Part shown: positions 7,152-12,920 of the stretch, one piece after another | How the letters are laid out: the number at the start of each line of letters is the position of its first letter | Position numbering within the stretch: position 1 is the stretch's first letter | NCBI RefSeq assembly: GCF_938029845.1 | Contig: NZ_CALHGG010000167.1 | Span: 1 to 15,631, forward strand | Direction of reading: 5' to 3' | DNA: 15,631 bases | From: an uncultured Capnocytophaga sp. | GTDB taxonomy: Bacteria > Bacteroidota > Bacteroidia > Flavobacteriales > Flavobacteriaceae | Notes under the pieces: generated by a model | Told to the model about the DNA's origin: nothing | The model's input: only the letters and a program-made list of their open reading frames with translations | The model's database searches: none | Translations under genes and position numbers: made by a program

Positions 7152-7865
7152 TTACAAGGTTTTAAAATCAACTTGTTTAGGGCCTTCTGAAGGAGCAGGG
7201 GCAGGAGTTACTGGCTCTTCTTGACTTGCTACTTCGGTAGGCTCGTTTTGCTCGATGATAACAGCATCTGTAACCTCACGCCCTCTATTCTCACTGATAC
7301 CTTGTTCTTCTGAAGTGTACATTGCTCCAAGTTGTACAGGAAAGGCTTCTCTCAATGCTTGTACTTTGGCTACTTTAGCAATCATTGTCGCTTTTTTGTC
7401 ATTCCAATTGCTCTGTTTTTTATCATATTCAGCAATGGTTACCTTTGCAACAAAAGGCTTAATTCTATCCTTACGATATACTTTTGCCCACGCTCCTAAT
7501 ATCTCATCTGATTGTAAGTAGAAATTTCCTTCTACTTCTATTAGTTCTCCACTTCTCATTAAGATAAGCCCTGCTTCTAATCCTGCATAGGACTCATTAG
7601 CTTCAGCTCTTTTCATTAATGCCTCTTTGCTGACAATCATCTGAGCAGGAGTATTACCAAACTTGATAAGGTAGGCTTCATTAAGAAAAGGATTTAGCTT
7701 ATTGAACTTGCAGACACTCATAAACTGCATAAGGTCTTGGTCTGTTACTGCTCCGTTACCCTTGGTTAGGTAATCTCGGATAATTTGGTAAGATAGTCTT
7801 ACATTTTCACCCGCTACCTCATACTCTATAACGGGATTTTTTGCGTTAGTTACTGCTGTACTCAT
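7152..7865 (-). CDS. bet: RecT/Bet-family single-strand annealing protein
   Basis: A 237-residue member of the RecT/Bet recombinases, which bind single-stranded DNA and anneal complementary strands during phage replication and recombination. Visible family features are the VTDQDLMQFMSVCKFNKLNP block (about 40-59), NEAYLIKFG with PAQMIVSKEALMKRAEAN (about 62-90), GLEAGLI, and the later KVAKVQALREAFP segment around 165-177. A proline/glutamate-rich tail (about 205-237) is probably unstructured and may bind a partner. The start overlaps the DUF1351 stop as ATGA. With the DUF1351, MBL-fold, SSB-like and NinB-like genes it forms the recombination module of the phage. The start and frame are consistent with typical family length. 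Confidence 0.92.
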   Translation of the reverse strand: MSTAVTNAKNPVIEYEVAGENVRLSYQIIRDYLTKGNGAVTDQDLMQFMSVCKFNKLNPFLNEAYLIKFGNTPAQMIVSKEALMKRAEANESYAGLEAGLILMRSGELIEVEGNFYLQSDEILGAWAKVYRKDRIKPFVAKVTIAEYDKKQSNWNDKKATMIAKVAKVQALREAFPVQLGAMYTSEEQGISENRGREVTDAVIIEQNEPTEVASQEEPVTPAPAPSEGPKQVDFKTL

Positions 7866-8746
7866 TGTATATTGTAATTAATGTTATTTGTTTCTAAGAA
7901 TTGACGTAATGCCCTAAGTTGTGCCCTTGTACCGCTCACGCCAAGGGTATAATGTAGTATTTCTTCTTGAGGGGCTGGCACCGCTTCATTTTTCACTATT
8001 CGTTCTTCACTTTTCACTTCTTGCGGCGCTTGTAGCGGTGCCACTTCTTTTGCCTTTGCTTCAGCGGCTAACCTTGCTTGCTCGGCTGCTGCTTTTTGCG
8101 CCTCGATACGTGCTAATTCAGCTTCTCGTTGCTGTTTGCGATACTTTGCGTTATTTATCGCAATCATTACATCAAGGGTTTGCTTGTAATCAGCGAGAAT
8201 CTCCGCCTTATATTCGTCGGGGTCTGTTAGGCTTTCAATAAATTCAAGGCTTTTAACCACGTTGTCAATGTTAGTGTTTACGATGTCTTTCAAGCTCTTG
8301 TCTGAATCACTCAAACCTATCTTTAAACCAAGCCTTTCAAAAGGGAGAAAGTCAATATTATTCGCTTGACAGAGTTCTGTAAAATAAGCCCTGATACGTG
8401 CTTCTTTGTCTGCTTTTAGCTTTCTGTCGAACTCGTCAATTTTCACCTTAAGAATGCCATCGGCTTTCTCGTACTTTTCTTTGATAAAGGTTTTATATGC
8501 CTTCTCAAAAGCCTCATAAGGTGCTACTACTTGCTCTTTGATGCGTTTGCGCTGCTCTTCAAAGTCTTTCAACTCTTTATTGAGCATTGCTCTTGTGTCC
8601 TTAACTGCTTTTTTGGTGTCCTCTGTTACGAGTTGTTTGTCTAAATCGAGCGCTGCGATACGCTTGTCAATTTCTTGTCCAACGCTCTCCAATCGCTCAT
8701 AGACGATCACAGGGAGTTGTTGTACTGTGATTAAATTCTCATTCAT
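7862..8746 (-). CDS. DUF1351 protein, RecT partner
   Basis: A 294-residue, strongly helical protein. Residues about 15-130 form long charged helices (for example VKDTRAMLNKELKDFEEQRK, then VVAPYEAFEKAYKTFIKEKY) typical of DUF1351, a family found next to RecT or Bet in many phages. A lysine/alanine-rich coiled-coil stretch (about 200-240) follows. The last ~35 residues (LHYTLGVSGTRAQLRALRQF, ending in NNINYNIQ) look like a small alpha/beta domain. The family has no proven activity; its constant partnership with RecT suggests a loading or regulatory role. The stop overlaps the RecT start by four bases, so the two are translationally coupled. Confidence 0.85.
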   Translation of the reverse strand: MNENLITVQQLPVIVYERLESVGQEIDKRIAALDLDKQLVTEDTKKAVKDTRAMLNKELKDFEEQRKRIKEQVVAPYEAFEKAYKTFIKEKYEKADGILKVKIDEFDRKLKADKEARIRAYFTELCQANNIDFLPFERLGLKIGLSDSDKSLKDIVNTNIDNVVKSLEFIESLTDPDEYKAEILADYKQTLDVMIAINNAKYRKQQREAELARIEAQKAAAEQARLAAEAKAKEVAPLQAPQEVKSEERIVKNEAVPAPQEEILHYTLGVSGTRAQLRALRQFLETNNINYNIQ

Positions 8747-8768
8747 TTTGATATAATTTTATTTGTTA

Positions 8769-9020
8769 TTATTCTTCATACTGGCTTAGTCTCTCACGAA
8801 ACTCAGCTGCTATATTCTGTCTTGCGTCATCTATACACTTGATATAGTCGTTAATAGGTACTTCACGGGTTACTTGGCTATCAATAGGGAGGGCTAAAAA
8901 CCCTATCACTCTATCGCTATCAGCGCCAAAGCACCATATAAATCGCTCGTCTATTCTGTCAATCTGTACGAGCCAATCGCCTATCTCATAGCATTTGCCT
9001 TTTTCTACGGATGTTTTCAT
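8769..9020 (-). CDS. hypothetical small phage protein
   Basis: An 83-residue protein starting MKTSVEKGKCYEIGDW at the ATG 9018-9020. A GTG three codons upstream would lengthen it but overlaps the preceding gene's end, so the ATG two bases after that stop is preferred. The sequence reads as a small beta-rich domain (CYEIGDWLVQIDRIDERFIWCF, about 9-30, is its core) followed by a C-terminal helix (DDARQNIAAEFRERLSQYEE). I know of no function. It lies 22 bases upstream of the DUF1351 gene in the early operon. No membrane segment or catalytic motif is visible. Confidence 0.65.
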   Translation of the reverse strand: MKTSVEKGKCYEIGDWLVQIDRIDERFIWCFGADSDRVIGFLALPIDSQVTREVPINDYIKCIDDARQNIAAEFRERLSQYEE

Positions 9021-9022
9021 AT

Positions 9023-9400
9023 TTACCACATTTTAGAAGTTGCATAATCGGGGTGTATATCAGTATCTTTAAACTGAAATTCTTCATTAGCTCGGTTGGT
9101 GAGTACCGTTGTTAATACGTTTTCTTGCATTTCAGTAGCCTTAACCTCTTGGAAGTTGATGTATATATGCTGTATCTCTACACTGTGGCAGCTTGCATTA
9201 TTATTGCCCTCGCAATGGGTTGTTACATCGTAATAGATAGTGCAATACCAATCATCAGGGTAATCATCTTCTGTGATAAATTCACAACTGAAAGACCTTT
9301 GACTATCTTCTCGCAAGTCCAACAAGTCGCTGTAATAATAACATTGCTTGCGTTCTTCGTTGAGTACTCGCTCAAATTCGGTATTTGTCATTGTTCTCAT
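9023..9400 (-). CDS. hypothetical phage protein
   Basis: A 125-residue acidic protein rich in tyrosine and cysteine. Strand-rich segments include YYYSDLLDL, FSCEFITEDDYPDDWYCTIY and SVEIQHIYINFQEV, followed by a helix-poor tail ending HPDYATSKMW. Histidines and cysteines are present (THCEGNNNASCH) but do not form a recognisable zinc-binding pattern. The first ATG overlaps the upstream stop as ATGA, which supports this start over the ATG three codons later. The family and function are not recognised. It is part of the leading, least conserved section of the early operon. Confidence 0.65.
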   Translation of the reverse strand: MRTMTNTEFERVLNEERKQCYYYSDLLDLREDSQRSFSCEFITEDDYPDDWYCTIYYDVTTHCEGNNNASCHSVEIQHIYINFQEVKATEMQENVLTTVLTNRANEEFQFKDTDIHPDYATSKMW

Positions 9401-9612
9401 CTCAATACGTATCTAAGTTGTGATTCTTTAAGGAGTTCTTGTAAGGAGTGTAGTGCTAAGCAGTCGCTATACGCTTCTTTTTGCTTGTTTGTTAGCTCAC
9501 TGTAACGGCGCTTGTTGTAGCACAAATAGCCGTCAATCACTTGTAGTTCTGTATCTTGCACTTTTTTTGGCTTTTGCTTGCAAGAGAAAATTTTTTGAAG
9601 TATCTTTGCCAT
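9397..9612 (-). CDS. hypothetical small basic protein
   Basis: A 71-residue basic protein starting MAKILQKIFSCKQKPKK, with a short strand region (LQVIDGYLCYNKRRY, about 23-37) and a leucine-rich helix (CLALHSLQELLKESQLRYVL, about 51-70). It has no membrane segment or known motif. Its stop overlaps the next start (ATGA). A plus-strand hairpin with a T-run lies between it and the gene upstream, and its first codons double as a plus-strand promoter-like box (see the separate entries). Function unknown. Confidence 0.6.
   Translation of the reverse strand: MAKILQKIFSCKQKPKKVQDTELQVIDGYLCYNKRRYSELTNKQKEAYSDCLALHSLQELLKESQLRYVLR
9578..9608 (+). promoter_or_regulatory. possible antisense promoter
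   Basis: The plus strand carries TTG (9578-9580), 20 bases, then TATCTTTG (9601-9608), a good fit to the Bacteroidota promoter TTG-N19/21-TAnnTTTG. It fires against the early operon, and a hairpin with a T-run lies 33 bases downstream. The -7 box overlaps codons 2-4 of the small basic protein gene, so the match could be chance. Confidence 0.3.
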
Positions 9613-9640
9613 CGTTAAAAATTTTGTTTGTTATACATAC

Positions 9641-9667
9641 GCCTCGCATGCCAGCGGGGCTTTTTTT
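9641..9667 (+). terminator. plus-strand terminator-like hairpin inside the minus operon
   Basis: GCCTCGC (9641-9647) pairs with GCGGGGC (9654-9660), seven pairs with one G-T, around a six-base loop. A run of seven T follows on the plus strand. On the minus strand the same hairpin has one mismatch and no T-run, so it should not stop the early operon. It would stop plus-strand transcription entering the operon or end a short antisense RNA. Confidence 0.5.
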
Positions 9668-9908
9668 ATAGGTCGCTGTTTTGTCGTGCTCTTTCAAATT
9701 CAGCGTAAAATTTAGTTGCATATTCTGATATATCAACGGGTTCTTTCATTTTGATTGAAGACTTGCCCCCTTCCACAAGGGCAAGTTCTTCGTTAAGGCT
9801 AACAATCTCGCTTGCTAATTCTCTAACTGTACCCTCTAAGGACAATTTGAGCAATGTTACTCGCTCTAATTTTCTTTTGAGGTGTCTTTTTAGCTCGGTA
9901 TTATTCAT
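9666..9908 (-). CDS. hypothetical coiled-coil protein
   Basis: An 80-residue charged protein. Residues about 5-48 form one long basic-to-acidic helix with a heptad-like leucine pattern (LKRKLERVTLLKLSLEG, then RELASEIVSLNEELALVEGG), probably a coiled coil that dimerises. The C-terminal part (DISEYATKFYAEFERARQN) is another helix. No DNA-binding motif is evident. It lies three bases after the Cro-like gene and is the second gene of the early operon. Its stop codon touches the plus-strand terminator hairpin. Small coiled-coil proteins in this position may modulate regulators, but I cannot assign a function. Confidence 0.65.
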   Translation of the reverse strand: MNNTELKRHLKRKLERVTLLKLSLEGTVRELASEIVSLNEELALVEGGKSSIKMKEPVDISEYATKFYAEFERARQNSDL

Positions 9909-9911
9909 GAT

Positions 9912-10151
9912 TTATTCGTTTTTTATATCTTCTAAGAAATAGCCATAACTCTCATATAAAGGCATTAGTCTTACATTGAGTAATGTATCACTTCTACGCC
10001 TTGCAGAATTTTGTATAGCTATCTGTGTCTTATCCATTTCAAGGGCTATTTGAAGGCTTAACTTATTATTAGATAGTATCTCTTCTGCGATAGTCTCAGA
10101 GAGCTTGCCCGTAACTTTATGCCTTTTTTTTACTTTATTCATTTTATTCAT
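9912..10151 (-). CDS. first early gene, putative Cro-like regulator
   Basis: A 79-residue basic protein that opens the leftward early operon directly behind the operator region, the position of Cro or CII in lambdoid phages. Residues about 14-60 (GKLSETIAEEILSNNKLSLQ, then EMDKTQIAIQNSARRRSD) could form a helix-turn-helix: two helices, a turn, and a basic recognition-like helix. The match to a standard HTH profile is weak by eye. The ATG at 10149-10151 is taken; an ATG three codons later is possible. A leader of about 65 bases separates it from the predicted transcription start. Regulation by the phage repressor through the operator at 10230-10248 is inferred. Confidence 0.55.
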   Translation of the reverse strand: MNKMNKVKKRHKVTGKLSETIAEEILSNNKLSLQIALEMDKTQIAIQNSARRRSDTLLNVRLMPLYESYGYFLEDIKNE

Positions 10152-10180
10152 TGTTGTTTACATTTTTATTATTATCTTTG
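10151..10180 (+). promoter_or_regulatory. rightward promoter candidate
   Basis: TTG (10151-10153), 19 bases, then TATCTTTG (10173-10180) fits the Bacteroidota consensus TTG-N19/21-TAnnTTTG on the plus strand. It would start a transcript near 10187 that crosses the operators and reads the membrane-protein gene at 10325 and perhaps the repressor. It overlaps the start codon of the Cro-like gene on the other strand. Confidence 0.5.
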
Positions 10181-10188
10181 TATCGTAA

Positions 10189-10203
10189 AAATGTAGAACA
10201 TTT
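10189..10203. repeat. short inverted repeat near the rightward start point
   Basis: AAATGT-AGA-ACATTT is a perfect 6-bp inverted repeat with a three-base centre. It sits just after the rightward -7 box and within the leader of the leftward early transcript. It differs from the ATAACCA-type operators, so it could be a second regulator's site (for example the Cro-like protein) or a small leader hairpin. Confidence 0.4.
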
Positions 10204-10223
10204 GTTGTTACATTTCGACGATG

Positions 10224-10254
10224 CAAAGGTATAACTATTTTGGTTATAAAACAA
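10224..10254 (-). promoter_or_regulatory. leftward early promoter
   Basis: On the minus strand TTG (10254-10252), 20 bases, then TACCTTTG (10231-10224) matches the Bacteroidota promoter form. It is the obvious start for the leftward early operon, with a predicted leader of about 65 bases before the Cro-like gene. The operator at 10230-10248 lies between the two boxes, so repressor binding should block it. Confidence 0.7.
10230..10248. promoter_or_regulatory. operator O1
   Basis: TATAACTATTTTGGTTATA: six-base arms TATAAC/GTTATA are perfect, and the wider half-sites ATAACTA/TGGTTAT differ from symmetry at one base. It is repeated exactly 32 bp downstream. It lies between the -33 and -7 boxes of the leftward early promoter. 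The likely ligand is the S24-type repressor encoded at 11354. Confidence 0.75.
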
Positions 10255-10261
10255 TCTTTTG

Positions 10262-10280
10262 TATAACTATTTTGGTTATA
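10262..10280. promoter_or_regulatory. operator O2
   Basis: An exact second copy of the 19-bp O1 palindrome; the identity extends to about 22 bp. Centre-to-centre spacing is 32 bp, about three helical turns, which suits cooperative binding on one face. No consensus promoter overlaps it. It may strengthen repression at O1 or act on rightward transcription. Confidence 0.75.
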
Positions 10281-10324
10281 AATAATGTTAAAGTTTTTAA
10301 TCTATTGATTTTTAAATAGATGTG

Positions 10325-11011
10325 ATGAAAAATTTTCTAAGAAAGAACTGGTTAGGGCTGTTGGCTATCGTGATAAGTGTAGGTACTTGGCTATCTTTTT
10401 GGCTAAGATTTAGCCCTTTTACATGGGATAGCTTTAGGGTTATGGCTGCAACTATGGGGATAATTGTTACCTTTTTAGTGGGCTTTCAGATTTGGACTAT
10501 TATTGATAACAAGGCTCATAATAAAATGGTTTCAGAACAAATTATAGAGATAAGGGAAAATGTTTTTAATGAGGTCGAAAACATAAAAGAAGCCATTAAA
10601 GAAGATAAAAAGTACTTAGATAACCATAATAATAGCATAGAAGAAAGATTACAGTTTTATGAAGCTAATTTTGAAGGATTTGAAAGATTTATATTTGGAG
10701 AATTATATAGCCTTGTTAAGTATATAAACAACAATAAAGCAGATCTTAATCAATATGATGAAGAGTTTGTTTTTTATAGGTTAAAGATGATCCTATATCT
10801 GCTAAAAGCAAAAGACTTTCCTTTATTAAAAGAAGTGTTAATAAACAGTTTGCAGGTGTTAGTTCAACGTGATATAGAAATAGGAAGGGGAAATGCTTTG
10901 ATATATTATAATCATTTGTCTATTTGGATAAATAACTATGGAAAAGAAGATGAAATAAGAGGTTTTCTTGAAAATTTAAGAAAACTTATAATTCAAAATT
11001 ATCAAGAATAG
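10325..11011 (+). CDS. two-helix membrane protein with cytoplasmic helical domain, unknown
   Basis: A 228-residue protein from the ATG at 10325 (a GTG one codon earlier is less likely). Two transmembrane segments are evident: about 8-27 (WLGLLAIVISVGTWLSFWL) and about 41-60 (TMGIIVTFLVGFQIWTII). A charged coiled-coil stretch follows (about 65-115), then a helical soluble domain to the end. No catalytic motif is visible. It stands between the operators and the repressor on the same strand as the repressor, the usual place for genes expressed in the lysogen, so superinfection exclusion or another lysogenic conversion function is plausible but unproven. Its 3' end overlaps the opposed gene by 26 bases. 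AT-rich codon use suggests accessory origin. Confidence 0.75.
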   Translation: MKNFLRKNWLGLLAIVISVGTWLSFWLRFSPFTWDSFRVMAATMGIIVTFLVGFQIWTIIDNKAHNKMVSEQIIEIRENVFNEVENIKEAIKEDKKYLDNHNNSIEERLQFYEANFEGFERFIFGELYSLVKYINNNKADLNQYDEEFVFYRLKMILYLLKAKDFPLLKEVLINSLQVLVQRDIEIGRGNALIYYNHLSIWINNYGKEDEIRGFLENLRKLIIQNYQE

Positions 11012-11321
11012 ACTTTTTATAGATATATGAGTCACCCATTTTTAAAGGAAGTGCTCCTGATACTTTATCTTCTTTCAAATCTCGTATAAGTTTCTTATAT
11101 CTGTCTAATTCATTTTGAAGTTCCTCTACATCATTGATAGGTTTTCTTACAAAATCCATTTTTTCAATGGTGGTGTTATGGTTCCCATCAAAAAGAGATT
11201 GATAAAGTTCTATATCATCCTTGTTAAAGTCCTTTATGAGATTGTACAAATGTTTTGCATTCTCTATATTATTGGTTTTAAGGATCAACCATTTCCTTAG
11301 TTCATAATGCCTATTATTCAT
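10986..11321 (-). CDS. opposed small helical protein under operator O3, unknown
   Basis: A 111-residue, mostly helical charged protein. The centre to C-terminus (DVEELQNELDRYKKLIRDLK, about 64-83) looks like a coiled coil, and the last part (LPLKMGDSYIYKKSILDNFEL) may pack on it. No HTH is obvious. It points left, against both neighbours, and its promoter (11347-11377) overlaps the third operator copy, so it should be silent in a lysogen and switched on with the early operon. This suggests a regulatory job such as an antirepressor or lysis-lysogeny modulator, but the sequence does not identify it. It overlaps the membrane-protein gene end by 26 bases. Confidence 0.6.
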   Translation of the reverse strand: MNNRHYELRKWLILKTNNIENAKHLYNLIKDFNKDDIELYQSLFDGNHNTTIEKMDFVRKPINDVEELQNELDRYKKLIRDLKEDKVSGALPLKMGDSYIYKKSILDNFEL

Positions 11322-11346
11322 AATAAACGAATTTTTAATTAAAGCA

Positions 11347-11377
11347 CAAAGGTATGAAAAATAATTCAGATAACCAA
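11347..11377 (-). promoter_or_regulatory. leftward promoter for the opposed gene
   Basis: On the minus strand TTG (11377-11375), 20 bases, then TACCTTTG (11354-11347) has the same boxes and spacing as the leftward early promoter. It would give a leader of about 19 bases. Its -33 box lies inside the O3 palindrome, so repressor should block it. Confidence 0.55.
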
Positions 11378-12304
11378 AATGGTTATATAAACTTATATCT
11401 TAAGGAGGCTTTTTCTAAACTTGGAAAAGAGCAGTCAGAAATAATAAAAGACTTAGGGGTGTCTCAGTCGTACGTGTCTAACTTAATGAATGGGAAAAAG
11501 TCTGTGGGAAAAAACATGGCTGATAAATTAGTCAGTCTATATGGTTTTGATAAGGCAAAAATACTCACTGGTGAAGGCTCCATGCTCATTCCACAGATAG
11601 AAGAAGTTGTGCCAGATGAGGAGGAGGAAGAAAGCTACCTAAGAACAGAGCGCAACAAATACGGATTATCCCTTCAAGACATAAACGAATATACTCAAAT
11701 ATCTGTGAAAGACCTCCGCTTATACGATAGTGGGGAAAAGGAAATGCCTAAGAAGGTAAGACGCATCTTAGAAGGGTTCTTTGAGAAGGTAGAGTTGGAA
11801 TACGAAAACAGAGATGAGGACGAAGAAAGAGAGCGTACAGAAATTCCTATACTCATCACTAATGAGATGTCTAAAGATGTACTTGTGCCTTATTATGATG
11901 TAGATTTTGCGGGAGGTTGGAGTTCTGAGGAATTATTTTCCCAACACAAGCCCTCTTTTTTCATCACCATTCCTGATTTCAAGCGTGCAGAATTAGCCTG
12001 TAACCTCATAGGAAACTCTATATCCCAACGTATCAAAAGCGGCTCTATCATAGGCTTAAGAAAAGTAGAAGATTGGCAAACCTACTTTCCTACCAATGAG
12101 GTATATGCTGTTGTTATGCGAAATAACTTGCGTACTGTTAAATTAGTAAGGAGGGCAAAAGAAAAGGGATTTATCGAGCTTGTACCTGCTCCTTTGCCTG
12201 AATACAATGACCCTCCCTATCAAACAGAGACAATACCTCAAGATTATATAATAGAGTTCTATCAAGTGGTAGCCACTGCTATCGTGGAGCGGATAGCGTA
12301 TTAA
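11354..12304 (+). CDS. phage repressor: two XRE-type HTH domains plus S24/LexA-type autocleavage domain
   Basis: A 316-residue repressor. HTH1 at about 13-70 has a clear XRE form (IIKDLGVSQSYVSNLMNG, about 30-47). A second XRE-like unit follows at about 97-141 (GLSLQDINEYTQISVKDLRL, then YDSGEKEMP). An acidic linker (about 148-165) leads to a peptidase S24 domain: the cleavage dipeptide Ala186-Gly187 in DFAGGW, catalytic Ser222 in GNSIS, and Lys263 in RTVKLVRR. It should bind the ATAACCA-type operators and inactivate itself when RecA is activated. Codons 6-12 contain operator O3, so it probably controls itself or its divergent neighbour. No consensus promoter is visible directly upstream; it may be read from the rightward promoter near 10151. 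The second HTH is not typical of LexA-like repressors. Confidence 0.88.
   Translation: MKNNSDNQNGYINLYLKEAFSKLGKEQSEIIKDLGVSQSYVSNLMNGKKSVGKNMADKLVSLYGFDKAKILTGEGSMLIPQIEEVVPDEEEEESYLRTERNKYGLSLQDINEYTQISVKDLRLYDSGEKEMPKKVRRILEGFFEKVELEYENRDEDEERERTEIPILITNEMSKDVLVPYYDVDFAGGWSSEELFSQHKPSFFITIPDFKRAELACNLIGNSISQRIKSGSIIGLRKVEDWQTYFPTNEVYAVVMRNNLRTVKLVRRAKEKGFIELVPAPLPEYNDPPYQTETIPQDYIIEFYQVVATAIVERIAY
11369..11387. promoter_or_regulatory. operator O3 inside the repressor coding start
   Basis: Here ATAACCA-AAA-TGGTTAT is a perfect 7-bp palindrome with a three-base centre; the 19-bp site differs from the reverse complement of O1/O2 at two bases. It encodes codons 6-12 of the repressor and overlaps the -33 box of the leftward promoter for the opposed gene. 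It is the most symmetric of the three and so may be the tightest site. Confidence 0.7.
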
Positions 12305-12324
12305 ACCTTAAACCATATTGAAAA

Positions 12325-12780
12325 ATGAATTTTGACTTTTTCTTTGATATACACATTACTATTGTAGATATACTGACATTCTTTTTGTCGCTTGGTGTGG
12401 CTATATGGTCATATTTCATCAACAAAAAGTTGAACAAACAGCAGGAAATTATCAATAAGTATCAAATAGACAGCTATTCAAAAGCAAACTTAGTCCTAAA
12501 AGTTGAGAATACAGAAGGAGGACACCGAAAAATAATAATGACTAATATAGGTAATTCACCTGCAAAAAACGTCCGTATAGATTGGAATGGATTAGGTGAA
12601 GATGGGAAAATAGTCATAAATGAGCAAAGAAAGCTCCCTTATGCTATTCTTGGTAGTGGTGAAAGCCTTTTTGTCACCATTGTTTTATATGGGACAGATA
12701 AAAGAAATCCTATTATATTTCTATTATGGGAGGATGATTATTCTAAAAACAATAGAAAGGAAACATCAATCTCTTTTTAG
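12325..12780 (+). CDS. single-span membrane protein with beta-rich domain, unknown
   Basis: A 151-residue protein with one hydrophobic segment at about 12-32 (TIVDILTFFLSLGVAIWSYF), then a short coiled-coil-like linker (KKLNKQQEIINKYQID) and a strand-rich domain of about 90 residues. That domain holds the pattern KIIMTNIGNSPAKNVRIDW (about 69-87), which resembles Ig-like or small beta-sandwich domains in membrane proteins of unknown role. It follows the repressor by 20 bases on the same strand, so it is probably expressed in the lysogen. Its position near the attachment site is typical of superinfection-exclusion or conversion genes. It overlaps the small opposed gene tail to tail by four bases. 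Function not recognised. Confidence 0.7.
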   Translation: MNFDFFFDIHITIVDILTFFLSLGVAIWSYFINKKLNKQQEIINKYQIDSYSKANLVLKVENTEGGHRKIIMTNIGNSPAKNVRIDWNGLGEDGKIVINEQRKLPYAILGSGESLFVTIVLYGTDKRNPIIFLLWEDDYSKNNRKETSISF

Positions 12781-12902
12781 TGCTTTTCAAAAAAACTAAT
12801 AATAGCTAATATAGATATAACAAGGCACAAAAAGGATATACTAAATATAAGCGTAGAAAAGGCAATTTCTAACACTTCCTCTGATTTTGATTTATAGCTC
12901 AT
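12777..12902 (-). CDS. 41-residue single-span membrane protein
   Basis: A minus-strand frame from ATG 12900-12902 encodes 41 residues: a charged N-terminus (MSYKSKSEEVLEIA), then one hydrophobic helix (LIFSISFLCLVISILAII, about 18-35) and the tail SFFEKH. Although short, it has a near-perfect Bacteroidota promoter (TTG-N19-TAACTTTG at 12950-12921) 18 bases upstream of its start codon, which argues that it is real. Its stop overlaps the end of the opposed membrane-protein gene by four bases. It would be the last gene before the attachment site. A role in superinfection exclusion, or a small toxin-like membrane peptide, is possible; nothing proves either. Confidence 0.5.
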   Translation of the reverse strand: MSYKSKSEEVLEIAFSTLIFSISFLCLVISILAIISFFEKH

Positions 12903-12920
12903 AAGTTACTTTTTAAAGCA

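Noticed and set aside
7255..9505. Plus-strand frames at 7255-7521, 7921-8241 and 9125-9505
   Set aside because: They are antisense shadows of RecT, DUF1351 and a small early gene; low-complexity hydrophobic translations come from lysine/glutamate-rich codons read backwards.
9533..9736. Minus-strand frame of 67 codons overlapping two small early genes
   Set aside because: It overlaps both neighbours out of frame, spans the terminator hairpin and lacks the ATGA/TAATG coupling of its neighbours.
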